Assembly: GCF_003991425.1 (NCBI RefSeq)
Contig: NZ_CP034346.1
Span: 3,447,501 to 3,511,500, forward strand
DNA from: Paenibacillus lutimineralis
GTDB lineage: Bacteria; Bacillota; Bacilli; Paenibacillales; Paenibacillaceae
DNA: 64,000 bases
Reading direction: 5' to 3'
The position numbers and the translations under genes were made by a program. Below the pieces are notes generated by a model. The model did no database searches, was not told the DNA's origin, and was given only the letters and a program-made list of their open reading frames with translations. Of the stretch, positions 1 to 8,706 are shown one piece after another (positions within the stretch are counted from its first letter, which is position 1; each line of letters starts with the position of its first letter).

Positions 1-183
1 AATGTGGGGACAATATTTACGATTATCGGAGGGGCAATCTTTCTTAAAGAGCAGCTCGCATACTACCATATCATCGGAGCTGTCTTGGTCTTGATCGGAG
101 TAGTAGGCGTCAGTCTGACCAAGCCAGGCGGGAGCTTCTCCAAGGCTAGAAAAGCGCAGCAGAATTCTATATCCGCCAAATAA
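1..183 (+). CDS. EamA/DMT-family transporter, C-terminal end (partial)
   Basis: Only the last 60 codons are in the window; the gene begins upstream. The translation shows one or two hydrophobic helices (GTIFTIIGGAIFLKEQL, then GAVLVLIGVVGVSLT) followed by a short basic tail. The FLKEQL step between the last two helices is typical of EamA-type drug/metabolite transporters, whose usual length is about 300 residues. Substrate cannot be judged from this fragment. No clear terminator follows before the next gene. Confidence 0.7.
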   Translation, partial: NVGTIFTIIGGAIFLKEQLAYYHIIGAVLVLIGVVGVSLTKPGGSFSKARKAQQNSISAK

Positions 184-318
184 CTCCACATATAAGTTCA
201 TTAATAGACGAACTCATGTATAATTGTAATTGATTTACATTATAAGTGCATGATGGAAGGTTCTACTCTACCCTAATAAGATTTGGACTTACAAACTAAT
301 AATGATTGGAGGATTGAA

Positions 319-585
319 ATGGCATTATTGAAGGAAAGCTCGAATTGGACAGCATATAAAGAACGTTATGATCAGGTTTGGCTGGAACTACAAGGTTGTG
401 ATGAAGAGAAAGCGAGTAAGCTTCTGGATCGAATGGATTATGAAGTGTTATCCGTAAATCAGAAGATTCGTCACAGACTTCGGCCCCTCAATACAAAACT
501 GCTCTGGATCATACCCGTATGCGTCATTTCATCCATGTCATTATTGTATCTGCTGGTCGTATGGGTAGCTTTAATTGTTGAGTAG
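319..585 (+). CDS. Small hypothetical membrane-anchored protein
   Basis: An 88-residue protein of unknown function. The start at 319 is preferred over 283 because GGAGG lies at 308-312, six bases before this ATG. The first 60 residues are charged and probably helical (ESSNWTAYKERYDQVWLEL); the last 25 form one hydrophobic helix (LLWIIPVCVISSMSLLYLLVV), so it is probably a tail-anchored membrane protein with its bulk in the cytoplasm. A good terminator follows at 627-655. I do not recognise the family. Confidence 0.6.
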   Translation: MALLKESSNWTAYKERYDQVWLELQGCDEEKASKLLDRMDYEVLSVNQKIRHRLRPLNTKLLWIIPVCVISSMSLLYLLVVWVALIVE

Positions 586-626
586 TTAACGTAATGATAG
601 TTATGTAAACTTATAAGGTATAGTGT

Positions 627-655
627 AAGACCACCTCCCGGTGGTCTTATTTGTA
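627..655 (+). terminator. Rho-independent terminator after the small membrane protein
   Basis: Perfect 9-bp stem AAGACCACC / GGTGGTCTT (627-635 with 640-648), four-base loop TCCC, then ATTTGTATT. The tail is adequate on the plus strand; it may also serve the minus-strand gene ending at 661. Confidence 0.75.
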
Positions 656-660
656 TTCCA

Positions 661-984
661 TCAATTTTGGCGCAGGTCTCTTATTCTAACGTTGCTGCTG
701 AACAATGAAGAATCGCTGCGAACAGTGAACGAAGGATAGTTAGGATCTGCGATAATCTTCATCGTATGATCGAACAAGCTCTGTTGCTGACGGTCAACAA
801 ACAGTTCGAACGCATCAACTTTTACTTTAACATCCGTATCAAGCGGTTGATCAATAATCTGAAGGGTTAAGACGCCATTGCAGCCGCAATCTTCCGTGTC
901 ATAGAACAGTTTGATGTAACCGGGACGTGCTCCCATATATTCATTTAGCTTCTTTTCTGTAGATGGATCCATATGAACGTTCAA
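661..984 (-). CDS. HesB/IscA-like Fe-S cluster biosynthesis domain protein (YqkB-like)
   Basis: A 107-residue protein. The TTG at 984 is preferred as start because AAAGGAG lies nine bases before it; the in-frame TTG at 990 is only three bases from that site. The sequence has the A-type carrier fold pattern: KLFYDTEDCGCNG in the middle and a C-terminal FSSNVRIRDL stretch. Only the CGC pair is present, not the full three-cysteine set of true IscA, which places it with the YqkB/YneR type HesB-domain proteins of unproven function. It stands alone, with terminator 627-655 just beyond its stop. Confidence 0.65.
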   Translation of the reverse strand: MNVHMDPSTEKKLNEYMGARPGYIKLFYDTEDCGCNGVLTLQIIDQPLDTDVKVKVDAFELFVDRQQQSLFDHTMKIIADPNYPSFTVRSDSSLFSSNVRIRDLRQN

Positions 985-1184
985 TGCCAAGCGCTCCTTT
1001 AACTTTATTGTATAGACTATTATAACATCGGCGGATAACTTCGTGCTCTTAATCCTACTCTCGACATTTCATATGATAAAATATTAATGACATACATTTA
1101 TTTTGTAAACTTACTTTCTGTATAAACAACTTTGAAACCTGCCATAATATCTCAGAACCTAAATACAACCTTGGAGGTTATGAA

Positions 1185-1511
1185 GTGAATAATTATCAAA
1201 CACAACAAATCTCACAGCTTATTCATCAATTGACTCAACAGACTAACCAGGCAACTATGGCTTATCAGCAATTACTTAAGCAAGAAGAAAACAATGCGAT
1301 GCAGCTCGATCAATTGGCTCAGCGCGAGCGCCACGCTGCTCAGGTTATTCAAACCGCGCTTCAAGGCCATCAAACGGCAATTCACCAACTACAACAAATC
1401 TCTAACTTGGCCCAGCAAATGAACAACTCGATGTCTTATTCAACGAGCAATACGGAGCAACAATATAACCCGATCAATCCAATGGGATTCTCCAATCAGC
1501 ATCGTCAATAG
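1185..1511 (+). CDS. Glutamine-rich hypothetical protein
   Basis: A 108-residue protein starting with GTG; GGAGG at 1173-1177 sits seven bases upstream. Glutamine is by far the commonest residue (QQISQLIHQLTQQTNQ and similar), residues 1-85 look like one long amphipathic helix or coiled coil, and the tail is polar and rich in N, S, Q and P. There is no signal peptide, membrane segment or cysteine. Such composition is seen in spore-coat or surface-associated small proteins of Bacillales, but nothing here proves that role. Followed by a strong terminator. Confidence 0.65.
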   Translation: MNNYQTQQISQLIHQLTQQTNQATMAYQQLLKQEENNAMQLDQLAQRERHAAQVIQTALQGHQTAIHQLQQISNLAQQMNNSMSYSTSNTEQQYNPINPMGFSNQHRQ

Positions 1512-1528
1512 CAAAATCTTGCCTAAAT

Positions 1529-1585
1529 AAAGTGACTTCGCTCAACGTGTTAACACAACAGTTTGAACGAAGTCACTTTTTTGGG
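1529..1585 (+). terminator. Strong terminator after the Gln-rich gene
   Basis: A 12-bp perfect stem AAAGTGACTTCG (1529-1540) pairs with CGAAGTCACTTT (1568-1579), extended inside by a near-match, and runs into six T. The A-run on the left arm gives some function on the minus strand too, where the dioxygenase gene ends at 1621. Confidence 0.85.
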
Positions 1586-1620
1586 ATTAATGCGATATAT
1601 TCCTACGCTAGTTCCCCTCT

Positions 1621-2562
1621 TTAATCGATGGGTAATAGGTTCTTCTCAATCTCACTGCGTCGTCCTTCCAAGAATGGCGGCAAGCTTAAATCTTTACCCA
1701 GCTCGTCAATGCTTGAGTCAGTAGTGAACCCAGGTCCATCCGTAGCAATTTCAAATAAAATCCCGTTTGATTCGCGAAAATACAGACTCTTGAAATAAAA
1801 GCGATCTACGATCCCCGAAGTATAAAATCCGCGTTCTTTTACCGCTTCTTCCCAATATCGTAGTTCCTCTTCATTCTTAGCCCGTATCGCTAAATGATGA
1901 ATGCTTCCTTTCCCCGGCTTCTCTCTAGGTCCGAGATCCTGTTTAATAAGAATTTCCCCGAAGGATTGCCCGTCTACGGATTGGTAGATCGCTTCGTTGT
2001 CAGAATGATAAGCTTCAACGTAACCGAACAGTTCTGTTAAAGTGTTGGCTAGCCGATTCAAATGACGCACAGTGATCTCAATCGTACCCATTCCTAAGAT
2101 AAGATGCCGTGGGTCAACATCGGAACCCGTCCATGCTTGCCACGTGTCAGGAACCTTCTCGCCGTTGTTATTCTGCAGTACCATTCGCAGGCCTTCCTGG
2201 TCCTCAAAATGTAACGCATCTCGTCCTGCATAGGTCGTTATTTCACCGTGCTTTACTGCTAAGCGTTCGAACCGTTCTTTCCAGTAAACAAGGCTCTCAT
2301 AGGATGGGACCAACAGTCCAATCTGCGTTATGGCATTGCTTCCACGGACCGTACTACCTATGTTAGGCATTTCAAAAAAAGTGAGCTCCGTTCCCGCGTT
2401 TCCACTCATATCTCCAAAGAACAAGTGATACATGGAAGGATCGTCCTGATTCACGGTCTTCTTCACTCTGCGTAGCCCTAATACTTGTTGGTAGAAATGG
2501 TTATTCAATTTTGCGTCCTTGCTAAGCATTGAAATATGATGATGTCCAGAAATGATGTGCAT
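1621..2562 (-). CDS. Ring-cleaving dioxygenase, glyoxalase/VOC family (MhqO/MhqA-like)
   Basis: A 313-residue two-module vicinal-oxygen-chelate protein. Each half begins with a metal-ligand histidine stretch: GHHHISMLSKDA at the start, and SIHHLAIRAKNEEE near residue 218; EIATDGPGF supplies the C-terminal glutamate ligand. The length and N-terminus match the Bacillus hydroquinone-specific dioxygenases MhqA/MhqO, which open the ring of hydroquinones or catechols and protect against quinone stress. A MarR regulator lies directly upstream on the same strand, 52 bases away, and both genes are preceded by the same sequence motif, so the pair is probably repressed by that regulator and induced by electrophiles. 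Confidence 0.8.
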   Translation of the reverse strand: MHIISGHHHISMLSKDAKLNNHFYQQVLGLRRVKKTVNQDDPSMYHLFFGDMSGNAGTELTFFEMPNIGSTVRGSNAITQIGLLVPSYESLVYWKERFERLAVKHGEITTYAGRDALHFEDQEGLRMVLQNNNGEKVPDTWQAWTGSDVDPRHLILGMGTIEITVRHLNRLANTLTELFGYVEAYHSDNEAIYQSVDGQSFGEILIKQDLGPREKPGKGSIHHLAIRAKNEEELRYWEEAVKERGFYTSGIVDRFYFKSLYFRESNGILFEIATDGPGFTTDSSIDELGKDLSLPPFLEGRRSEIEKNLLPID

Positions 2563-2583
2563 TTTGTATTCCTCCTAGTTATT

Positions 2584-2603
2584 AATTGATTAGTCAAGTG
2601 ATA
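2584..2603. promoter_or_regulatory. Candidate MarR operator in front of the dioxygenase gene
   Basis: The minus strand reads TATCACTTGACTAATCAATT. It contains the inverted repeat TTGA-CTAA-TCAA, typical of MarR sites, and matches the copy at 3087-3106 at 18 of 20 positions. Confidence 0.5.
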
Positions 2604-2614
2604 GTTTAAAAAAA

Positions 2615-3058
2615 TTACCCCTTTGGCAACTCTTTTTTCTGGCTATTTTTATGAACTTTCGTCATTAGTTTATAAAGTGTTTTTTGTTCGTCTTCCGTTA
2701 ATGCCTCATCAAAGAAAGACGATTGAAATTCAAGTTGTTCCGGCATAGCCTGATCCAGGATCCGTTCACCCTTCTCTGTCAGACTGATGGTCTTCGTCTT
2801 CCAGTCACATTTGCGTTCGATGTAACCTTCATTCTCAAGACGAACCAGCATGCGCGAAATACCGCCTTGTGTCACCGTCACTCGTTCAGCTAACTCCATT
2901 TGCGTAAGCGGCTGATAGGTACGGATCTGCATCAGCACATCGAATTGGGCCGTCGTCAAGTTAAAACGTTTCAGAAAATCATTCGACATTTGGTTGCTTT
3001 GATTGGTGAATTTCACTAAACGCAGCCAAATTAACGAACCTAAAGTATTATTCTGCAT
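2615..3058 (-). CDS. MarR-family regulator (MhqR-like)
   Basis: A 147-residue winged-helix repressor. The HTH is [35 protein letters not shown] (about residues 48-83) and the wing [15 protein letters not shown] follows. There is a leading dimerisation helix and a trailing one. Its position next to a quinone-type dioxygenase, and the shared motif in front of both genes, argue that it controls itself and the dioxygenase. Cysteine is present at the recognition wing (KCDW), so redox sensing is possible but unproven. Confidence 0.8.
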   Translation of the reverse strand: MQNNTLGSLIWLRLVKFTNQSNQMSNDFLKRFNLTTAQFDVLMQIRTYQPLTQMELAERVTVTQGGISRMLVRLENEGYIERKCDWKTKTISLTEKGERILDQAMPEQLEFQSSFFDEALTEDEQKTLYKLMTKVHKNSQKKELPKG

Positions 3059-3086
3059 CTAGCGTCCTCCTCACCACTGATTATAT

Positions 3087-3106
3087 TATCACTTTACTAC
3101 TCAATT
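3087..3106. promoter_or_regulatory. Candidate MarR operator in front of the regulator gene
   Basis: TATCACTTTACTACTCAATT on the plus strand, 29 bases upstream of the marR start. It is the second copy of the motif at 2584-2603, in opposite orientation relative to its gene. A flanking AATTGATAATAATG continues the AT-rich near palindrome. Confidence 0.5.
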
Positions 3107-3299
3107 GATAATAATGCAAGAGCGGAATCTAATCTATTTTGAGTTTTATTCATCAATAAAAAGTAAATTTAACATTTCGTTAGAAAAAATTACCCCTATT
3201 TTATAGAAATATCCCCCTGTCTTGAATATAGAACATAAGTTAATATTTTCCTTAGCAGCTAAAGAAACCGCATACATTATACTTTTAGGGGGAATTGTG

Positions 3300-4649
3300 T
3301 TGAAAAAGTATTCATTTATGCTTCTGAGCCTGCTTTTGCTCCTCTCTATGTTCTTAGCAGCATGCGGAAGCAGCAAGAACGGAAGCAACACATCTGCGGA
3401 TGGAAATACGAACAAGAACAATGCGACGAATACAAAACAGGAGGAAACGAAGAAAGAAGCCGATCCTGTTAAGTTGCGTGTATTCTCAACATTTGGTGGA
3501 ACTGACGTCGCTCGCGAAGCTTTCCAACAAGCGATTGACGAATTTACTGCCGCCAACCCTAATGTAACTGTTGAAAATGACACCATGTCGGCCAATGACG
3601 ACGGCTTCCGTACGAAGGTAAATACAGATATGACTAGCGGCAACGAGCCGGATCTCCTCTTCTACTTCATTGGAGCCGATGCTGATGGCTTTGTTGATGC
3701 AGGCAAGGTAGTTCCGCTGAATGAGATTCTGGACGCTGATGCGGATTGGAAGAACGGATTTGCCCCAAGTGCACTTGGTTTTGCAAAGCAGCCTGACGGA
3801 AATATCTATGCTGCACCGTTGACCGGGTTCTACGAAGGTCTCTTCGTAAATAAGAAGATCTTTGCAGATAATGGTCTGGAACTGCCAACGGATTGGGATA
3901 AACTTACCACTGCGGTGAAGACGCTATCGGCAAAAGGAATTATCCCGTTGTCAGTACCATTTGACCAATCTCACTACATGATTGAATATACAGTTCTGTC
4001 GGCTCTCGGCCCTGAAAGTCAGAATAAAGGCTTGAAGGATGACGTCGATCCAAACTGGGAAAAGGCATACTCCGCAATGAAAGAACTGTATGACCTTGGT
4101 GCATTCCCTAAAGATGCGGCCACGATTGATCTGAGCATGTCCGGCAACTACTTCAGCGAAGGGCTTGCAGCCATGACAATCGAAGGTTCATGGGCAATTG
4201 GCGGTTGGAGTGAGGAAACTAGAAATAACGCGACCGTTATCCCATTCCCACAAGTTCCTGGCGGTGCTGGTAGCGGCAACAATGTTGTCGGCGGATTTGG
4301 CTCCGGCTTCTATATCTCCAAGGCAGCGTATGATAATGCTGCGAAGAAAGACTCTGTAGTTGCATTGATGAAACATCTGACATCTCCGGCTAGCATTCAG
4401 AAAATTGCAAGTGCTAACGGAGGAACACCGGCTGCTGACGTACAGCTTGATGGCCTTCCACAAGTAGCCCTCGACGGATTTGCGATGGCTGCCAAAGCGG
4501 ATTCCATCAACTCACCGGTAGACAGTAAGGTTGCCCCTGAAACTTTCTCTGAACTTCGTGCTAACGTACAGCAGGTTGTAACTGGTAAGAAGACCCCTGC
4601 TCAAGCGATCGAAAGTGCTAAGAAAGTGGAAGATGCAAATAAAAAGTAA
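3300..4649 (+). CDS. Sugar ABC transporter substrate-binding lipoprotein (family 1)
   Basis: A 449-residue extracellular binding protein. The frame is open from 3222, but the TTG at 3300 is preferred: AGGGGG at 3287-3292 is seven bases upstream and the product then starts with a proper lipoprotein signal, lipobox LAAC at residues 19-22. An N/K/T-rich linker follows, then the fold of a maltose/multiple-sugar binding protein (LRVFSTFGGTDVAREAF, LPTDWDKLTTAVKTL, MTIEGSWAIGG). Two permease genes follow on the same strand. No ATPase is encoded nearby; a shared MsmK-type ATPase elsewhere is usual for this family. The sugar is unknown. Confidence 0.88.
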   Translation: MKKYSFMLLSLLLLLSMFLAACGSSKNGSNTSADGNTNKNNATNTKQEETKKEADPVKLRVFSTFGGTDVAREAFQQAIDEFTAANPNVTVENDTMSANDDGFRTKVNTDMTSGNEPDLLFYFIGADADGFVDAGKVVPLNEILDADADWKNGFAPSALGFAKQPDGNIYAAPLTGFYEGLFVNKKIFADNGLELPTDWDKLTTAVKTLSAKGIIPLSVPFDQSHYMIEYTVLSALGPESQNKGLKDDVDPNWEKAYSAMKELYDLGAFPKDAATIDLSMSGNYFSEGLAAMTIEGSWAIGGWSEETRNNATVIPFPQVPGGAGSGNNVVGGFGSGFYISKAAYDNAAKKDSVVALMKHLTSPASIQKIASANGGTPAADVQLDGLPQVALDGFAMAAKADSINSPVDSKVAPETFSELRANVQQVVTGKKTPAQAIESAKKVEDANKK

Positions 4650-4687
4650 ACTTTACCTCCCCTCCACCCAAACTGAATAAACGGATG

Positions 4688-4722
4688 TGCGCCGCCCAAT
4701 CGATTTATCCTCGGGCGGCGCA
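4688..4722 (+). terminator. Intercistronic hairpin between binding protein and permeases
   Basis: Perfect 10-bp GC-rich stem TGCGCCGCCC / GGGCGGCGCA with a 15-base loop. No T run follows, so it is more likely an attenuator or a 3-prime stabilising hairpin that keeps the binding-protein message more abundant than the permease message. Confidence 0.6.
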
Positions 4723-4774
4723 GCCGTTTCAATGAGTAGAATGATCAAAATACACTACAACAAAGGTGATGATT

Positions 4775-5632
4775 ATGAAGGGCGATCGTAAATATATCTT
4801 CATGTTTCTCCTTCCGTCGGCAGTACTTATGGGGCTATTTCTGTATTATCCATTCTTTAAGAGCTTCTATCTCAGCTTCTATCGTACCAAGGGCTTCTTC
4901 GACAAGAAATTTGTCGGTTGGGACAACTTTGAGCGGTTATTCACGGATAAATTACTTGGTGCAGCTACCTTGCATACGCTGGAACTGATGCTGTATGTGC
5001 TTCTGTTCCAGGTCGGAATTGCACTTGTACTAGCTGTTCTTGTTGAAGCGATAAGCAGGTTGAAAACTTTCTATCGCACGGTCTTCTTCTTCCCGGTCGT
5101 TATTTCCGGTACAGCGATCTCGCTGTTATTCGTACTTTTCTACAATTACAATTTCGGTTTGCTCAACAACTTGCTGGCGAATTTCGGAATAGAAAAGATT
5201 TTCTGGCTGGAGGAAGGAAATGCGCTCAGAGCGGTAGCGATTCCTACCGTATGGCATTATGTGGGCTTCTATTTCATTCTGTTCCTAACAGCGATGTCGA
5301 AGATTCCATCGGATTACTATGAAGCTGCCCGTCTTGAAGGCATTAGTGCCTTTAAACGCACGACCAAGCTGACGATTCCGCTAATTATGAGCGACATTAA
5401 AGTTGTTATTACTTTGGCCATTACAGGGACGCTTAAAGTGTTCGAATTTGTATGGGTAATTACGAGCGGGCAGAACGGCTCTGAAGTGCTGGGAACATAT
5501 ATGTACAAGAAGGCTATGGTCGACCAGAACTTCGGCTATGGCTCAGCCGTAGCGATTTATATGGTGATTTTCGGTGTATTGCTGGCCTTATTAGCCAATC
5601 GTTTGTTAAAAAGAGACGAGATTACATACTAA
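4775..5632 (+). CDS. Carbohydrate ABC transporter permease (MalF/UgpA type)
   Basis: Six membrane segments in 285 residues. The frame opens at 4766, but the ATG at 4775 is favoured because AAAGGTG at 4762-4768 is correctly spaced from it. The ATPase-docking EAA loop is clear: YYEAARLEGISAFKRTTKLT about 100 residues before the end. Forms a heterodimer in the membrane with the next gene product and receives sugar from the upstream binding protein. The gene is 21 bases from the second permease. Confidence 0.9.
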   Translation: MKGDRKYIFMFLLPSAVLMGLFLYYPFFKSFYLSFYRTKGFFDKKFVGWDNFERLFTDKLLGAATLHTLELMLYVLLFQVGIALVLAVLVEAISRLKTFYRTVFFFPVVISGTAISLLFVLFYNYNFGLLNNLLANFGIEKIFWLEEGNALRAVAIPTVWHYVGFYFILFLTAMSKIPSDYYEAARLEGISAFKRTTKLTIPLIMSDIKVVITLAITGTLKVFEFVWVITSGQNGSEVLGTYMYKKAMVDQNFGYGSAVAIYMVIFGVLLALLANRLLKRDEITY

Positions 5633-5653
5633 GCCATATAGGGGTGTACAGTT

Positions 5654-6526
5654 ATGGAACCAACAATTTCAGTAAAACCTAATGTCCAGCGTGGAGAATT
5701 CAGGCGGTTCAAGTTAAGTACCGTCTTGATATATGTCGTCCTATCTGCATGGGCGATGACTACGATTTACCCGTTATTCTGGATCGTGAACAATTCCTTC
5801 AAAGTATCCAGAGATGTCATGAACAACTCATTCAGCGTGGCTTGGCAGCCTACTTTCGTGAACTATACTACGGCATTCGACCGGATTAATATCGGCAAGA
5901 GCTATATCAACAGTCTAGTCATGTCCGGTTCGACGGTACTCCTAGTGCTGATCTTTGGCGGGCTAGCTGCTTACGTGCTGTCCAGATTTAATTTTGCAGG
6001 CAAAAGAGCGATATACTCCCTTCTCTATGCAACACTCTTAATTCCGGCATTTGCAACCGTCGTTCCTGTGTACGAGCTGCTAATTAAGACCGGAACGGTT
6101 AATACGTACTGGGGGCTGATTCTCCCCCATACTGCAGGCAACCTGACCTTTGCCATTCTAGTTATAGCCGGCTATATGTCTACGATTCCTAAGGAATTAG
6201 AGGAAGCAGCTTTTATTGATGGATCGAATCGCTGGCAAATGTTCTACAAAGTGTTTGTACCGATCTCTCAACCTGTCTTTGCTTCAGCAAGCATTTTCGT
6301 ATTCCTATGGTCCTATAACGATTTGTTCTCGGCATTGATATTCGTGAGTCATAAGGATGTCCGTCCGATTGTGGCCCTGCTCAGTGAAATTAGCTCACAA
6401 TATGGCACGGACTTCGGTTTGATGGCAACAGCGGTGACACTGACGGTTATTCCAGTTCTCATTGTATATCTCTTCGTCTCCAAATATATTCAAAAAGGTC
6501 TGACCGAAGGTGCTATTAAAGGATAA
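5654..6526 (+). CDS. Carbohydrate ABC transporter permease (MalG/UgpE type)
   Basis: A 290-residue inner-membrane protein with six predicted helices, starting at an ATG preceded by AGGGGTG. The EAA loop reads LEEAAFIDGSNRWQMFYKVF. It is the second half of the sugar translocation pore and the last gene of the importer; a terminator follows at 6567-6610. The cytoplasmic ATPase is missing from this locus. Confidence 0.9.
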   Translation: MEPTISVKPNVQRGEFRRFKLSTVLIYVVLSAWAMTTIYPLFWIVNNSFKVSRDVMNNSFSVAWQPTFVNYTTAFDRINIGKSYINSLVMSGSTVLLVLIFGGLAAYVLSRFNFAGKRAIYSLLYATLLIPAFATVVPVYELLIKTGTVNTYWGLILPHTAGNLTFAILVIAGYMSTIPKELEEAAFIDGSNRWQMFYKVFVPISQPVFASASIFVFLWSYNDLFSALIFVSHKDVRPIVALLSEISSQYGTDFGLMATAVTLTVIPVLIVYLFVSKYIQKGLTEGAIKG

Positions 6527-6566
6527 TAGGTCCCATAGTGGTATCAGCTCTGACATGGGACAAAAG

Positions 6567-6612
6567 AAAGGTCGAGTTTGGCTAATATGCCTTTTAACTC
6601 GACCTTTTACTT
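6567..6612 (+). terminator. Terminator after the sugar ABC operon
   Basis: A 12-bp perfect stem AAAGGTCGAGTT (6567-6578) with AACTCGACCTTT (6596-6607), then TTAC. It can work on both strands and also faces the end of the aminotransferase gene. Confidence 0.75.
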
Positions 6613-6678
6613 TATATTGTTAATGGTTTCTAATTTAGTTTACATAATAATTATTACGTAAACCAGATGGAGTGTTAC

Positions 6679-7860
6679 TTATAATTTGCTTCGCAACACA
6701 TCGGCCAAGCGTCTAATTCCTTCGGCAATATTCTCATTGGACATATTGGAGAAATTCAAGCGCAGTGTATTATGTCCCCCGCCGTTCGGAAAGAAGGAAG
6801 CACCGGAGACGAAGGCGACATGATTACGCAGGCAATCCTGAAGAAGCTCAGCGGAATCGATAGACTCGGGCAGCTCCAGCCATATAAATAGGCCCCCCTG
6901 TGGTGTACTGTAAGATACACTTGGCGGGAGATATTCCTTAATGCAGGATGCCATAGCACTGTATCTTTCTTTATAAATCGCTCTTATCTTCTCAATATGC
7001 GACTCTAGATCGTACATCTCTATATATTTAGCTGCTACTCTCTGTGCGAAGCTGTCGGTGTGCAGGTCAGCGGATTCCTTCAATGATACGTATCTGGCCA
7101 TAAATGCTTCGTCGGCACAAATCCAGCCGAGTCTGAGTCCCGGGGAGAATATTTTGGAGAAGGTGCTTAGATAAATAACCCTGCCTTCTGTATCGAAATG
7201 CTTCAGTGGTGGCAGAGGCTCTCCTGCAAACCTTATTGCTCCGTAAGGATTATCCTCAAGGATGACAACATCATACTGATTAGCCAGCTGCACCATTCTT
7301 TGTCTTCTCTCCAGCTTCATCGTCCTGCCCGTTGGATTCTGGAAGTCCGGAATCGTATAGATGAACTTCACATCGGGATGAGCCTGCAGCTTCTTCTCCA
7401 GCTCTTCCATGATCATACCGTCTTCATCCATATCGACTTCAACAAATCTTGGATTGTACACCTTGAAGGCGTTAATGGCGGCCAGATATGTAGGGCTCTC
7501 GCAAATAATGACATCTCCCTCATCGATGAATAGCTTGCCGGTCAGATCAATGGCTTGCTGTGAACCTGAGGTGATCATCACATTCTCATAATTGGACTCA
7601 ATGCCGATGTCCTTCATTCTCCCGCAGATCGCTTGCCTTAGCGGTATATATCCTTCAGTCGTACTATATTGAAGCGAAGCTGGGCCTTGTTCATTCAATA
7701 CAGCTTCACATACTGCCTTCAGCTCCTCAACCGGAAACAGCTCTGGAGCAGGAAACCCGCCTGCGAAGGATATCACTTCCGGTCTCTCTGACATTTGCAG
7801 CAATTGATGCGTCCCGGAAGGCTTAAATTCACGAATTCTTTTGGAAAATTTATTGTTCAT
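6679..7860 (-). CDS. PLP-dependent aminotransferase, class I/II (2-aminoadipate/LysN type)
   Basis: A 393-residue fold-type I aminotransferase. The opening FAGGFPAPELFPVEEL is characteristic of the subgroup that includes 2-aminoadipate/branched-chain transaminases and MocR-like C-domains without the DNA-binding part. The PLP lysine lies in LSTFSKIFSPGLRLGW; DFQNPTGRTM and DNPYGAIRF supply the cofactor Asn/Asp/Tyr contacts. It would move an amino group between an amino acid and 2-oxoglutarate in the cytosol; the real substrate is not predictable. It is followed on the same strand by no gene, and preceded by a GNAT gene 56 bases upstream, possibly co-transcribed. Confidence 0.82.
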   Translation of the reverse strand: MNNKFSKRIREFKPSGTHQLLQMSERPEVISFAGGFPAPELFPVEELKAVCEAVLNEQGPASLQYSTTEGYIPLRQAICGRMKDIGIESNYENVMITSGSQQAIDLTGKLFIDEGDVIICESPTYLAAINAFKVYNPRFVEVDMDEDGMIMEELEKKLQAHPDVKFIYTIPDFQNPTGRTMKLERRQRMVQLANQYDVVILEDNPYGAIRFAGEPLPPLKHFDTEGRVIYLSTFSKIFSPGLRLGWICADEAFMARYVSLKESADLHTDSFAQRVAAKYIEMYDLESHIEKIRAIYKERYSAMASCIKEYLPPSVSYSTPQGGLFIWLELPESIDSAELLQDCLRNHVAFVSGASFFPNGGGHNTLRLNFSNMSNENIAEGIRRLADVLRSKL

Positions 7861-7916
7861 TCTGCTACCCCTTTGTGTTTAACATGCTAGTCTTAAGATG
7901 AATATTTAGTGAGATT

Positions 7917-8462
7917 TCATGGATGCAAGTCTTTCTCATATATACAAAATCCGGAATTTTCCCCCAAGTGGGCGTATCCGTTCTTGCTATAGAAGGTGTT
8001 AAGTGCGGCATTGTCCGCAATGCAATCCAGGCGAATTTTATCTTTGCCTTCGAAGCGAATGCCGTCTTTACACCATTTTAAGATTGAATTGCCTAACCCA
8101 GTGCTTGCATACTTACGACTGATCGCGAGCCGATGTAAGTACAGCGCACCGTCTCCATCGTATGCTTTCGACTCCCAAAGACGGCGATCCCACGCGCTTG
8201 GCTGCCGCAGGAGAATGACCATTCCTGCGATATCTGTTCCTGATTTGCAGACGAATACATCTCCGTTCAGGATTGCACCGGCAGTATTGTGGGAATCCTC
8301 CCCAGTCAGCAGACCGTTCCATTGCGAAGAACCTCTGCTAAGCAGCCATTCAGCTGTATGGACCAGGAGTGCGGCAACTGCTTCTGTGTCTTCGGGCTTC
8401 GCTTGTACCATTGTAAGCCCAGCGCCGATATGGTCGTCTCTAATTCTGAATGATCCGTTCAA
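7917..8462 (-). CDS. GNAT-family N-acetyltransferase
   Basis: A 181-residue GNAT domain protein beginning at TTG. The acetyl-CoA pyrophosphate loop is LAISRKYASTGLGNSILKW (R-x-x-G-x-G/A pattern slightly altered), and the C-terminal NTFYSKNGYAHLGE is the usual strand-helix end. Target unknown. It lies upstream of and in line with the aminotransferase gene, so the two may share a transcript. Confidence 0.78.
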   Translation of the reverse strand: MNGSFRIRDDHIGAGLTMVQAKPEDTEAVAALLVHTAEWLLSRGSSQWNGLLTGEDSHNTAGAILNGDVFVCKSGTDIAGMVILLRQPSAWDRRLWESKAYDGDGALYLHRLAISRKYASTGLGNSILKWCKDGIRFEGKDKIRLDCIADNAALNTFYSKNGYAHLGENSGFCIYEKDLHP

Positions 8463-8614
8463 AATAAGCTCCCTCTCCCAAACCGAAATAATATTTTTCT
8501 AATCGTTCCTCGTCGTTGCTCTTCATTACTCTTCATAGCTGCGCTAATCAAATAATTATAACTTAAAATGAGTTCGTCAGTCGAGTCTAGTGTTATTTAA
8601 GCTAAATATAATCT

Positions 8615-8644
8615 TTGTATTCATATTGTGAATTTTGCTATAAT
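8615..8644 (+). promoter_or_regulatory. Probable sigma-A promoter of fabV
   Basis: TTGTAT at 8615-8620, 18-base spacer, TATAAT at 8639-8644 with an extended TGC in front. It lies 63 bases before the fabV start. Confidence 0.6.
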
Positions 8645-8706
8645 TCTCTAGAGATCGTGATGGTTGGTATTTAATATTAATTACATAGTAAAGGGGAAAT
8701 CTCTTA

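Noticed and set aside
7996..8502. A 168-codon plus-strand frame
   Set aside because: Shadow of the GNAT gene; low-complexity S/R-rich translation.
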